Positions 34,271 to 45,877 of a stretch of 64,000 bases of DNA are shown piece after piece. The notes below the pieces were generated by a model that did not search any database, was not told where the DNA came from, and worked only from the letters and a program-made list of their open reading frames with translations. The translations under genes were made by a program, and so were the position numbers. The stretch's first letter is position 1; each line of letters starts with the position of its first letter. Source of the stretch: Theocolax elegans (taxonomy: Eukaryota; Arthropoda; Insecta; Hymenoptera; Cerocephalidae); contig CM047426.1 of the NCBI GenBank assembly GCA_026168455.1, positions 27,277,058-27,341,057 on the forward strand. Direction: 5' to 3'.

Positions 34271-35013
34271 AAGACTTTGGAACATTGTGGAGAAGCCAGC
34301 CAAGAACAGTACATTTCTCAAGATCCATATATTTTAATTTTTAATAGCTATCTAAATTTTAATTTAATTTTTATTTTTTAAAGAGCAGTTTAAACTAATT
34401 AAACGATTTTTTATCAGTATCTGTTTATAATTTTGTATTATATTTGATATTAAGATGATCTAATGTACATATTTGAGTTGCTGATATTTTTTTACGTTTT
34501 TGAAAAAAAATTTATAAATATTATAAATATTGCTTAAACAAATCAATAAAATGTGTAGTACCCAATTTTCGTTAAAATTTCTTCTAATTCTTAATTCGGC
34601 TATAACTATGCTTTACTCTAAAGAATTTGAGCGAATTTTTTTTAATTATATTTATTTAATCTCAGCTTTTCAAAATTAAACTGTTATTTTAAAGATAATA
34701 TTTGATAGTTTAGAAATAACAAGCGTTTAAAGTGAAGCCTCTTGTTTTGTAAATTTTGCTTTAATAGCGTATAACTTTTGAAAAACTGATTATTTAGAAA
34801 ATATATTATACAACCTGGGCTCGATCCGTTTCCCAAACATATGATGGTCTCCTTGTTAGTACGCATCACACGAATGTATGTGCAAAAACTGGATTGTTTT
34901 CACTTTCAGTCTGTATTTGCAATATTTTCAACTGTGTTCAAATGTTATTCTATATCCTAAATTTAAAATTTTAAGAATCGTCGAAAAGTGGCGCCACTGC
35001 GTTACGTATATAA
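34271..35013. repeat. 745-bp tandem duplication, copy 2
   Basis: Near-identical to 33,526-34,270 with a few 1-bp indels in homopolymers and a few SNPs (for example GCATCGCACAA against GCATCACACGA). Confidence 0.85.
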
Positions 35014-35582
35014 TCTCAGTTGAAACTTGGAGAGCTGTTGCTGCCGAGCTACCATAAATAACGTACAATTTCACTAGTTTCAATGATATTCACATTCATC
35101 CTTATAAGTTGAATGTTTTTCTATATAAGTGTCTGGCAATAAATGTGTTGTGGAATTGCCGGTTATTCTTTTCTTTTATTAAACAGCGTTCTACTGTAGC
35201 TGAATATTTTATTTCCGCGATTTTGTTACGGTTCAAATTTGGACGGTTACTTCTTTATGTATTTTTTCTGCAAATTTTTTAATTTGAATGATGGGTCGCA
35301 GTAGCATTGGATGAATAATGGGTTAGTAATAATAATGTATACTTTTGTATTCGTATTATTTATTTTGTGATGTTTGTTATATTTACTTATTACTACTTTT
35401 GTCTTTGACATATTTTTCATTTTATTCAATTCATTTTTTGTTCCGATTTCCAAAAATAAACTAAATAATAATTTTACATGCTTTACATCGTGAACAATAT
35501 TAGTAATCTAAATATGTACGTATAAACACTTTGTGTGGAATACTTACGTGCATAAACCAGAATGGATTGATTTGTGTATAAG
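35014..35582. other. Intergenic AT-rich DNA
   Basis: No feature supported. Confidence 0.35.
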
Positions 35583-35810
35583 CATAGCGCACATTACTTT
35601 TGTGCACGGTGCAATATTTTATAAAATATTTATAATTAATAAAAATAATAATCGTTTATTTCTTGCAGATAAAATTTTTGCAGATTAAAATAAGTAAACA
35701 AATATATTTATTTGTACAATTTTTATGTGTAAAAAATAAACGATTATTATTTTTATTAATTTCAATTACTGTGTTAAATATTTGAGCACAGTGCACACAA
35801 AAGTAACTAG
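35583..35810. mobile_element. Short foldback element
   Basis: CATTACTTTTGTGCACGGTG near 35,592 is mirrored by CACAGTGCACACAAAAGTAA near 35,788, and both inner arms carry AATAATAATCGTTTATTT in opposite orientation. About 228 bp, non-coding, MITE-like. Confidence 0.65.
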
Positions 35811-37641
35811 TACTATTCTTGTGTAAAAACATTATGTGTTTAATTCTTGGCTGTACAAATCTACCCTTGTCTAATTTTTACTATGTGTAATAAGCGAATT
35901 ATTTTTCTCTTAAATACAACAACTGTATCTTCTTACGGTTTATCAGGTGTACATATATTTTATAAATTTAAATTAATAACCTATCAACCCTAAATTTTCT
36001 GTGTTGATATTTTTCTTGCTTCCATAAATTATTTTCTGTTGTCTTTCACATTTTCTTTCATTCTTCAATATAAAAAAAAACTTTGGATACTTCGTGTTGC
36101 ATTTTTTATTTTCAGATACCCGCAGACATATTTCAATAAAGAAGATAGACAAAGAGAGAGAGAGAGAGAGAGAGATTTTTTAAGCAGAGGCTGTGCAACA
36201 AAAAGCTACAGTACATGTCATTAGAAGAGACAATGATCCAGTAATCAGCTGCCTTATACATGATGTGTGTCCGAAAATCTACCATCAACATATTGGAAAA
36301 ATGTTGCCAAAAGTTTTCATTTTTACGCGGGTCCTTATTTCAAGTTTAAAAAAATTCCAAAATATTTTTAAACTAGTAATAAATTTATGTGTACTTGTGG
36401 AAAATTGATAAAGCACATAAAAATATATTTATAAGTTTGTAAAACTTGCAGTAAATTTTCAGAGAGTGCGAGTAATTGAGCTACATTGCACAACGTTCGC
36501 CAACTTGGATAAACTTGTAGCGAATTATTGTATACAATTTTGCATAAGTAGTAAAAAGCTGCACTAAGTTTTCTCAAACAACGAATATTTAAGTATTCAG
36601 TCTCATTATATATAACTTGAGAAAACTTGACTTAACTTCAAACTTGTGCAAAGTTGTCTGAACTTACCGATTTTTACGCGCCTCGACTGACAATTACATG
36701 TGATTTTAGACATTTCTTATTTTACTGGACATGGTATGTAATATGCTATTGTAATAGAAAATATTTATTATTACTTGGTTTTTACCGTCCGAATTGTAAG
36801 TTTTTTTTCTTGTAAATCAAATAATTTATTTTTTGCGTTAAAAATTGGCCAATGGATTTAAATGAGACATGTGTGGTACACATGATTCAACTTTTTAATT
36901 GTTTACTACAAACAATATATATTCTTACAAACAGAAAGTACGAATTAAGATTATATTTCATATTGAAATACTGTGATGCTGAGGAAGTTGCAGCTGAGCA
37001 AAAAAATATTCCAAAATTTCAAGACGAATGTGAAGTTGATTTATCACATTATTGCATTCACAACTACATGTACAAAGGAAGTTTTTGTATTTATATACAA
37101 AAAATTATATACAATAAATTTGTTTCGTATATAATCAATTTTGATAACTTTAATTTTTTAAGAAAATCACTCTTTATTTTTAGTTTATCTCGGGAAAAAA
37201 TATATCGGATGAGTCCTGCTAGTAGTTTTCAGTTTTCCATCCCGATTCATACACTCATCAAAATTTCTTATTTTATTCAGGACCTGATGATCCATCAAAA
37301 TTAAATAAAAGATGAGTACTTATTATTTTTATTTTATGTACGGATTACATGAAGATGCACTAGAAGAAGAAGATGTTTGTCTTGAGCAGTATTTTTTGCA
37401 GCTTATTTAAGTAAATAATTGATCTAGTCATAAACTTGAATGTGCATACTTAATTCGTAAGTTTACTAAATTATATTATACCTCTATGACGTCTTGGTAT
37501 TAGTTAAAATATTTTTTAATGTTCAAATTTAAGTTAATTATTTTATTATTAATTAATTATAAATATTTAGCTAAGTATGTTTTTTTTATGTCTAGTAATA
37601 CAATATTTATATTGTAATTATAGTTAATAGACTTTTTCAAA
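35811..37641. other. AT-rich DNA with a GA microsatellite and unidentified frames
   Basis: Contains (GA)n at 36,153-36,174. Two plus-strand frames (36,193-36,408, 71 codons; 36,852-37,304, 150 codons) have coding-like starts. The second contains CDAEEVAAEQKNIPKFQDEC in its middle, but its C-terminal half looks like random AT-rich translation. I do not recognise either. They may be eroded transposon or gene pieces. Confidence 0.3.
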
Positions 37642-38213
37642 TTACAAAAATTTCTATTGGTTATTATGCTCTTGTCATAATTAAACTTATATTCATTTAT
37701 GTTTATTTTGTTTAAGCTCACTAATACAAATGGATCTGTGTGGCACGAATCAATCAATAAAGCAGGAGTTGCTGGTCAAACTGCCTTAATTAGCAAGATT
37801 AGATTAATAATATGTTTAAATATTTACAAATATTTAAATACAAACATTGAAAATTTCATATTCTTAACTAGATTTTAAGCAACATATATACATAACGAAG
37901 CTTTAATTTATTACTTGTAGATCGTTTTTGCTATATAAACTATAAGAATAATTATAAACCTTTGAATGAAAAGTCAGGAGGTTCTATAGAATTAAGTCAA
38001 GAAACGAAAACTATATATGACGGCTGTAAGTGGTGTATGTTGTAGTTGTTCACTCAACGAAGACCAATACTTTGATAGAATACAAAAACTTTAAACTGCT
38101 CATTGAATAAAGAATCTGGCTTATTTAATAATTTATAAAAGATGGAACAGCAATTCTTGATTATCATGTAGAAAAACTGTACAAATATTTAAATTATAGT
38201 TCCTATTTTTAAA

Positions 38214-40335
38214 GCAATTGATAGACACAGGGCTATTAATTATAGGCCAATCTCACTAATATCTAATGTAGTAAAAATCTTTAAAAAAATAATTTACAGT
38301 AGATTATATAATTTCATAAATAAAAATAAAATAATTGCTGAACAACAATATGGCTTTATGAAAAATAAAGGAACTACAATGCATTAAATTTTATTAACAG
38401 TTTTATATGTGTCAGTCTAGACAAAATAAGCCAATTATTATATTATATTTAGACTTGGCAAAAGCCTTTGATACTACTGTTAATCATAAAATTTTACTAG
38501 AAAAATTGTACTGTTATGGAATTAGAGGTAATGCATATAAGTTAATTAAAAACTACCTTTTTATGAGACAGCAAAGAGTTAGAATAAATAATATACACAG
38601 TGATTACAAAGAAATAAAAGCAGGAGTCTCGCAAGGAACCATATTAGGTCCACTTTTATTTTTACTATATATATAAATGACATATTATGACTAATGGATC
38701 CAATAATAATATGTTATCATTTGCTGATGATATGGCTATAATATCAAAAGGAACTTCGTGGATTGAAGCACAAGAAAGGATGAACAATCATTTAAAAGAA
38801 GTCGCCATTTGGCTTAAATTCAATAAACTATCATTGAATGTGGATAAAACGGTATATATAACTTTCGGAAACTACTGTGATAGTACCCTAGTAGAAAATG
38901 AAAACTTTTTAATAGTATTTCTTGGCCATCTCAACTTACTAAAACCCAAAAATTGGGCATTTTTAAAAGCCATTTTGATAACTAAAATGTAACGTTTTTT
39001 CTAACCATTAAAATGGCGTAATCAAGTTAATAAAAGTATGGCATTTTTTGACCATAAATTGCCAACCTTTTTAAATGAAATAGCTTTTATAATCAACATC
39101 TTTTAGCCAAATAATTAGCATTTTAGTACATTAATTTATTATATACATATTCATATACACACACGCACACATTCACACACACTAATATTGGCACTACTAA
39201 ATACTGAATATATTATACTTTATTTCTGTTGCACTTATAAAATATAATATTATTGCACTTCTAAAACTTGACTAACTAACAAATATTTTCAATCTTCTGG
39301 TGTAGGACACATAATTTCCAATCGAATGAGCAGATTCTCGTAAGGTTGATCAGGTTATCTTCTACCAAATTATTTTACCTTCGAGTTAGGAAATAGCTAC
39401 GAACCCACAATAACATAACACTTGCGTTAAAGAACACATCCTTATTTCTCTCGCAACAATGAATTCTACCACGAAAATATACTTCACATGCCAAGTTAAA
39501 AAATATTGGACGCGTGATCAAAACAAAATCTTGGAGATGTATGGATACACTACGTGTTACTTAAGGTTAAAGTTCCATTCCTTTATATAATGCTAATTTT
39601 TGGGGCATTTCAATTACAGGATCATTGGCATTTATTTGTCAATATATTTGACCATGCAATGCTTTGGATAATGTAGATATAAGTATCTTTTTTAATTTAG
39701 CATAAAATAACCAATAATTCGGCATTGTTTGTAATCCTAAATATTACCATTAATAATGGCCATAAGTTATTGTCTTCAGCATATTTTATGTTCAATTTTC
39801 TACTAGTGTGCCAACTATATTAGACATAAAAATATAAGAAAAAAATATTAAAAGAGTCGAAAGTTATAGATACCTAGGAATACTTTTTGATTATAATATT
39901 AAATGGGACCAACATATAAATTCTATAATTAATAAAAATACTTTTATTTTTTACAAATTATCAAAAATTATGCAAACAAAACAGTAATGCTAATAATAAT
40001 GCATTTTTAACAGCATAATTAATTATGGAATAATTGCATGGGAGGAGCATATAAAAACAGTTTAATATTACTACAAAATTACAGAATAAAATATTAAAAA
40101 TAATAAGTAAAAACAGATATAACGCATAACTATCTTCTGAATCTGGAACAAATTTTCTCATTGGAATCAATATGTTATCACTATAAAACACTACGATATG
40201 TACACAAAATCAAATACTAAAACTAGGAACAAAAGTATAATAATACCATCAAAATTTAACAAAACAATAAGTAATAAAAACAGTTACATAGTAACAATTA
40301 GATTATTTAATAATGTAACTCATGATCTCAAAACT
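38214..40335 (+). pseudogene. Non-LTR reverse transcriptase, broken, copy 1
   Basis: Reverse-transcriptase motifs occur in the right order across several frames: NYRPISLISNVVKIF (38,240s), LYLDLAKAFDTTVNHKILLE (38,450s), GVSQGTILGPLLFLLYI (38,625-38,675), then LSFADDMAIIS with the FADD catalytic pair (from 38,710), then WLKFNKLSLNVDKTVYITFG. An early stop (GTTMH*) and frame changes lie between the blocks. The end of the domain is separated by a 0.9-kb insertion and resumes with SYRYLGILFDYNIKWDQHI at about 39,860. The order and motifs fit the Jockey/CR1-like group. No endonuclease domain was seen. Dead copy, cut at its 3' end by the duplication junction. Confidence 0.8.
38888..39806. mobile_element. 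0.92-kb terminal-inverted-repeat insertion in the reverse transcriptase, copy 1
   Basis: Ends are perfect 12-bp inverted repeats, CTAGTAGAAAAT and ATTTTCTACTAG. It splits the reverse-transcriptase frame. The interior has GGCATTTTT-like stretches and a short CA/CG repeat near 39,160, but no transposase. If the outermost CTAG is the duplicated target site, the inverted repeat proper would be shorter; this cannot be settled here. Confidence 0.65.
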
Positions 40336-40343
40336 TTGTCAAT

Positions 40344-43053
40344 TTACAAAAATTTCTATTGGTTATTATGCTCTTGTCATAATTAAACTTATATTCATTT
40401 ATGTTTATTTTGTTTAAGCTCACTAATACAAATGGATCTGTGTGGCACGAATCAATCAATAAAGCAGGAGTTGCTGGTCAAACTGCCTTAATTAGCAAGA
40501 TTAGATTAATAATATGTTTAAATATTTACAAATATTTAAATACAAACATTGAAAATTTCATATTCTTAACTAGATTTTAAGCAACATATATACATAACGA
40601 AGCTTTAATTTATTACTTGTAGATCGTTTTTGCTATATAAACTATAAGAATAATTATAAACCTTTGAATGAAAAGTCAGGAGGTTCTATAGAATTAAGTC
40701 AAGAAACGAAAACTATATATGACGGCTGTAAGTGGTGTATGTTGTAGTTGTTCACTCAACGAAGACCAATACTTTGATAGAATACAAAAACTTTAAACTG
40801 CTCATTGAATAAAGAATCTGGCTTATTTAATAATTTATAAAAGATGGAACAGCAATTCTTGATTATCATGTAGAAAAACTGTACAAATATTTAAATTATA
40901 GTTCCTATTTTTAAAGCAATTGATAGACACAGGGCTATTAATTATAGGCCAATCTCACTAATATCTAATGTAGTAAAAATCTTTAAAAAAATAATTTACA
41001 GTAGATTATATAATTTCATAAATAAAAATAAAATAATTGCTGAACAACAATATGGCTTTATGAAAAATAAAGGAACTACAATGCATTAAATTTTATTAAC
41101 AGTTTTATATGTGTCAGTCTAGACAAAAATAAGCCAATTATTATATTATATTTAGACTTGGCAAAAGCCTTTGATACTACTGTTAATCATAAAATTTTAC
41201 TAGAAAAATTGTACTGTTATGGAATTAGAGGTAATGCATATAAGTTAATTAAAAACTACCTTTTTATGAGACAGCAAAGAGTTAGAATAAATAATATACA
41301 CAGTGATTACAAAGAAATAAAAGCAGGAGTCTCGCAAGGAACCATATTAGGTCCACTTTTATTTTTACTATATATATAAATGACATATTATGACTAATGG
41401 ATCCAATAATAATATGTTATCATTTGCTGATGATATGGCTATAATATCAAAAGGAACTTCGTGGATTGAAGCACAAGAAAGGATGAACAATCATTTAAAA
41501 GAAGTCGCCATTTGGCTTAAATTCAATAAACTATCATTGAATGTGGATAAAACGGTATATATAACTTTCGGAAACTACTGTGATAGTACCCTAGTAGAAA
41601 ATGAAAACTTTTTAATAGTATTTCTTGGCCATCTCAACTTACTAAAACCCAAAAATTGGGCATTTTTAAAAGCCATTTGATAACTAAAATGTAACGTTTT
41701 TTTCTAACCATTAAAATGGCGTAATCAAGTTAATAAAAGTATGGCATTTTTTGACCATAATTGCCAACCTTTTTAAATGAAATAGCTTTTATAATCAACA
41801 TCTTTTAGCCAAATAATTAGCATTTTAGTACATTAATTTTATTATATACATATTCATATACACACACGCACACATTCACACACACTAATATTGGCACTAC
41901 TAAATACTGAATATATTATACTTTATTTCTGTTGCACTTATAAAAATATAATATTATTGCACTTCTAAAACTTGACTAACTAACAAATATTTTCAATCTT
42001 CTGGTGTAGGACACATAATTTCCAATCGAATGAGCAGATTCTCGTAAGGTTGATCAGGTTATCTTCTACCAAATTATTTTACCTTCGAGTTAGGAAATAG
42101 CTACGAACCCACAATAACATAACACTTGCGTTAAAGAACACATCCTTATTTCTCTCGCAACAATGAATTCTACCACGAAAATATACTTCACATGCCAAGT
42201 TAAAAAATATTGGACGCGTGATCAAAACAAAATCTTGGAGATGTATGGATACACTACGTGTTACTTTAAGGTTAAAGTTCCATTCCTTTATATAATGCTA
42301 ATTTTTGGGGCATTTCAATTACAGGATCATTGGCATTTATTTGTCAATATATTTGACCATGCAATGCTTTGGATAATGTAGATATAAGTATCTTTTTTTA
42401 ATTTAGCATAAAATAACCAATAATTCGGCATTGTTTGTAATCCTAAATATTACCATTAATAATGGCCATAAGTTATTGTCTTCAGCATATTTTATGTTCA
42501 ATTTTCTACTAGTGTGCCAACTATATTAGACATAAAAATATAAGAAAAAAATATTAAAAGAGTCGAAAGTTATAGATACCTAGGAATACTTTTTGATTAT
42601 AATATTAAATGGGACCAACATATAAATTCTATAATTAATAAAAATACTTTTATTTTTTACAAATTATCAAAAATTATGCAAACAAAAACATTAATGCTAA
42701 TATATAATGCATTTTTAACAGCATAATTAATTATGGAATAATTGCATGGGAGGAGCATATAAAAACAGTTTAATATTACTACAAAATTTACAGAATAAAA
42801 TATTAAAAATAATAAGTAAAAACAGATATAACGCATAACTATCTTCTGAATCTGGAACAAATTTTCTCATTGGAATCAATATGTTATCACTATAAAACAC
42901 TACGATATGTACACAAAATCAAATACTAAAACTAGGAACAAAAGTATAATAATACCATCAAAATTTAACAAAACAATAAGTAATAAAAACAGTTACATAG
43001 TAACAATTAGATTATTTAATAATGTAACTCATGATCTCAAAACTTTGTCAATT
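40344..43053. repeat. 2.70-kb tandem duplication, copy 2
   Basis: Differs from copy 1 mainly by homopolymer length (for example GACAAAAATAAG against GACAAAATAAG) and few substitutions. Past its end the retrotransposon reading continues to its natural C-terminus, which shows that the right-hand copy has the original flank. Confidence 0.9.
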
Positions 43054-43107
43054 GATAAAAAGACTATAAAAAGAAAAATTAAAGCGTGGATAAAAGATAA
43101 TATATGA
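40925..43107 (+). pseudogene. Non-LTR reverse transcriptase, broken, copy 2
   Basis: Same reverse-transcriptase blocks as copy 1: DLAKAFDT near 41,155-41,180, GVSQGTILGPLLFLLYI to 41,379, LSFADDMAIIS from 41,413. With five A at about 41,125 the LDKNKPIIILYLDL reading is in one frame here, whereas copy 1 has four A. After the same inverted-repeat insertion (41,591-42,512) it continues and ends with TLSIDKKTIKRKIKAWIKDNI and a stop at 43,107, like the usual C-terminus of such elements. Still interrupted and inactive. Confidence 0.8.
41591..42512. mobile_element. 0.92-kb terminal-inverted-repeat insertion, copy 2
   Basis: Same CTAGTAGAAAAT/ATTTTCTACTAG ends as at 38,888-39,806; 922 bp. Its presence in both copies shows that the insertion came before the 2.7-kb duplication. 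Confidence 0.65.
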
Positions 43108-43360
43108 ATTATGTAGGATAAAAATATCAATCATACATATTTATGTATAGGTTCATATATCTTGTGGAGCAAAAATATAATGAGCTGAAAAAAAAATATA
43201 AAATATATGTATACATTAATGTATATATTTTTTCTGTTATAACACTGTTACTTATAGCACATTGCTGTGATGCATTGTTTATTATTGGAACATTAAATAA
43301 AATAATATATATTAGATTTAAAAATAAATTAGTTATAGGCTGCAGAAATGCAGCTGATCA
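43108..43360. other. 3' flank of the retrotransposon
   Basis: AT-rich, with AATAAAATAATATAT near 43,298 that may be the element's polyadenylation region. No gene. Confidence 0.35.
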
Positions 43361-43819
43361 GGGCAGTCCGTACTCATAGCTTCACAAATCCACCACCCGA
43401 ATTTTGCGAGCAGAAATGGCGCTGCCGTCAGATAAGCTGAGCTTTTACCACACACAATCAGAGTTGAGCGCCATAACTATTGATGTAATGATTAATTACA
43501 TATTGCTTACCTGATCGAAAAGTATTTTCGACAAATAGTGATAAGTACGAATCAATTCTGAGAACACATACTAAAGTCACTTCGTACTTAGCACTATTCG
43601 TCGAAAATACTGAATTTTCAACCAGGTAAGCAACATGTAATTAATCACTACATCAATAGCTATGGCGCTTAACTTTGATTTTATGTAGTAAAAACTCTAT
43701 TTTTTTTTAATTGTCTAAAATTGTTGTCGAATATGAACTCAGCCTATCTGACGGCAGCGCCACTTCTTCTCGCAAATTTTCGGGTGGTGATATATTCAAC
43801 TATACTCTACGGACTCCCC
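43361..43819. mobile_element. Palindromic MITE, 459 bp
   Basis: GGGCAGTCCGTACTCATAG at 43,361 is mirrored by CTATACTCTACGGACTCCCC at the right end. Inner arms also pair: CACCACCCGAATTTTGCGAG against CTCGCAAATTTTCGGGTGGT, GGCGCTGCCGTCAGATA against TATCTGACGGCAGCGCC, and GCTTACCTG against CAGGTAAGC in the centre. No coding capacity and no clear target duplication. Confidence 0.8.
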
Positions 43820-43914
43820 TTAACTAATTTGGTCCAAAATAGGAAAGTTTACTTCTATATATGTAAAAGATACTATAAAAATTTCAGCCAAATCAATTCA
43901 AAATTGGCTGAGTT

Positions 43915-44089
43915 TTTTTTTATTATTTTAACGTCGCTCTTCCTATGCTCCCAAATCGTTGCTAATCAGCGACGGAGGTCATACGATGTCTTGGTGAAGA
44001 AAGCACTTGTTAAAAATACATTCCTCAGTGGTGGTTGTATCAATCGGCCGGGGCCGGGAATCGAATCTGGGACCTCCAGGTTACGAGAA
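43915..44089 (-). mobile_element. tRNA-derived SINE, 5'-truncated, with perfect target-site duplication
   Basis: On the minus strand it starts TTCTCGTAACCTGGAGGTCC, carries a pol III B-box-like CCCAGATTCGATTCCCGG (plus 44,055-44,073) and ends in an A-rich tail (T run from 43,915 on plus). It is flanked by identical AAAATTGGCTGAGTT at 43,900-43,914 and 44,090-44,104. The A box is absent, so the copy is 5'-truncated or strongly diverged. Tail plus duplication are the marks of LINE-mediated retroposition. Confidence 0.8.
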
Positions 44090-44151
44090 AAAATTGGCTG
44101 AGTTATTTGATTAGCTTGATTACATACACACATACTCGCATACATACATTT

Positions 44152-44342
44152 TCAAAAACGTTTAAAACCTCTTATTCTCTTGACAAAATATGTGGTGTTA
44201 CATTTTTCGCGATAATGAAAATATAAGGCACTCTCCTGCAACGATTGAATAAACATTTTGCGATCGGTAATTTGTAATCCAAAAAGACGTAATATTTCAG
44301 CCCAAACATCGTAATTATAATATATCCATTCCAATAATATCT
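44152..44342 (-). CDS. Possible terminal exon of an unidentified gene
   Basis: On the minus strand an acceptor-like TTTTTCCAG at about 44,343-44,351 is followed by an open frame reading ILLEWIYYNYDVWAEILRLF and onward to a stop at 44,152 (about 62 codons), with varied, non-AT-driven composition (W, D, Q, C, H). Further upstream at about 44,556-44,625 a piece with a GTAAGT donor reads EIEHFEVSLLLPFASLIMIC, but its phase does not join with this exon, so a simple two-exon model fails. I do not recognise the protein. It may be a gene relic. Confidence 0.3.
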
Positions 44343-44763
44343 GGAAAAATTCAGGATTTCTTAAAAAAAATCATTCTTTTGTTTATAAAAAAAATATAAC
44401 AAATAACCATTTTCTGACTACGACATATTATGTGATTTATAGCACAAAATAGAAAGTCTAAGAGCTTATAAAAAGAAAAATTGTTTTACTAAGATTATAA
44501 AAAATTTACCAATAAACCATGGATTTTAATTTAATCTTATACCTACTTACTTGAGAATGTACAGATCATTATTAATGACGCAAATGGTAGAAGTAGACTA
44601 ACTTCAAAGTGTTCAATTTCATCTGGGAAAGCTTATACAAACATTATGTGTATAAAAACTTTAAAACTTATACAGATATGTTCTAAATTAATTTTTAAAT
44701 TTACAATTGATAATTAGGGTACCGTATAAATTAAATAATCACGAGATAGCTCTACCGAGTTGA
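44343..44763. other. AT-rich DNA before the 3.17-kb duplication
   Basis: No feature beyond the possible exon piece mentioned for 44,152-44,342. Confidence 0.35.
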
Positions 44764-45869
44764 CTATATATCAACTGATAGAACTAGAATTTCAGTGCTG
44801 ATGATATATTTATGTTTTTAAATCTGCTGCACTCGCCTATTCAAGTTTTAATTTGTTACTGTTTGTTTTTAAACAACTTTATATCTTGTAGTATATTCTT
44901 TTGAATGCATAATATGTATAAAAGGTGTAAACATCAAAATGTAAAACTCGTTAACAACGTATATCAGTTTTGGAATTTTAATAACTATTTTAAAAAAAAT
45001 TATATAGTTGTTTTTTTCTTTAAAGATCTAGGTGTATTTATATATAAAATGTATTTGATATCTATTTCATCTACTCAATTATTATTTTTTACATATATGA
45101 TATAATACGGCAAATCGTTTTAATCTTTATAACCAGAGGTTAATTAGTAAAAATCATTTAGAAGATTACTTTATTTTTGAAACATTCTTAAAAATATAAT
45201 TCATTTATATAAGTATATATATTGACAAATGTAAGATCAATTAAATATTTTAACATTAAAAACACTATACTTTTGATTATGTGAATAATAAATCTCATTT
45301 CCTAAAACATTCATTACTTATAGTTTTTTATCTCCATTCCATACAAGAAGATATATTTAAGAGATTCATAGAAAGTCTTATTGTTATTCTAGATTTTCTC
45401 ATCTATTGTTTCCTGTTACTATTTATATTGTAAGAACTATACACAATTATTTCCCGAAGGTATAAAATAACTTCTTCATTTTACATACAGCGTAATAATT
45501 TAAAAAAAAAACAATATTAATATACTTACAATATACTTGTGCAAATAATTTATTTGTTTAAAAATAATTACCAATATTTTATCAATACGTAATGTGTCGC
45601 TTACATAATTATATATATATACACCTTAATACACAAACATACTTAATATATATTAAACATTATACATCATTTAATGTGAAGTATACCAAAAAGAGATGGA
45701 GCGGGTTAATCAATTCATTAAAATATTGGATTGCGAAGTAACTATATATATATATTCGAACCCATAAATTAAATTACCGCGGAGAGAAGAAAGAGAAAGA
45801 TAAAAGAAAGATAGAGAGAAGGGCCGCACAATCAGGAAATCTAAGTCTCTCACGAATCGACGCACGCGG

Positions 45870-45877
45870 TATATAAG
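45870..45877 (+). promoter_or_regulatory. TATA-box candidate with downstream donor, copy 1
   Basis: TATATAAG in a GC-richer context (GCACGCGGTATATAAG), predicting a start near 45,900. A splice-donor-like CCAGAT|GTAAGT lies at about 46,192. It could mark a first, non-coding exon of the plus-strand TEP gene, 9 kb upstream of its start codon. This is inference only. Confidence 0.35.

Larger units (their letters stand above)
37642..40343. repeat. 2.70-kb tandem duplication, copy 1 (contains non-LTR retrotransposon)
   Basis: Matches 40,344-43,053 over the whole length at an offset of 2,702 bp. The junction is TTTGTCAATTTACAAAAATT, with a short homology (CAATTTACAAAAATT against CAAATTACAAAAATT) at the two breakpoints. 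Confidence 0.9.

Noticed and set aside
36852..37304. 150-codon plus-strand frame as a gene
   Set aside because: Only the middle looks protein-like and no family is recognised; noted under the region instead of being called.
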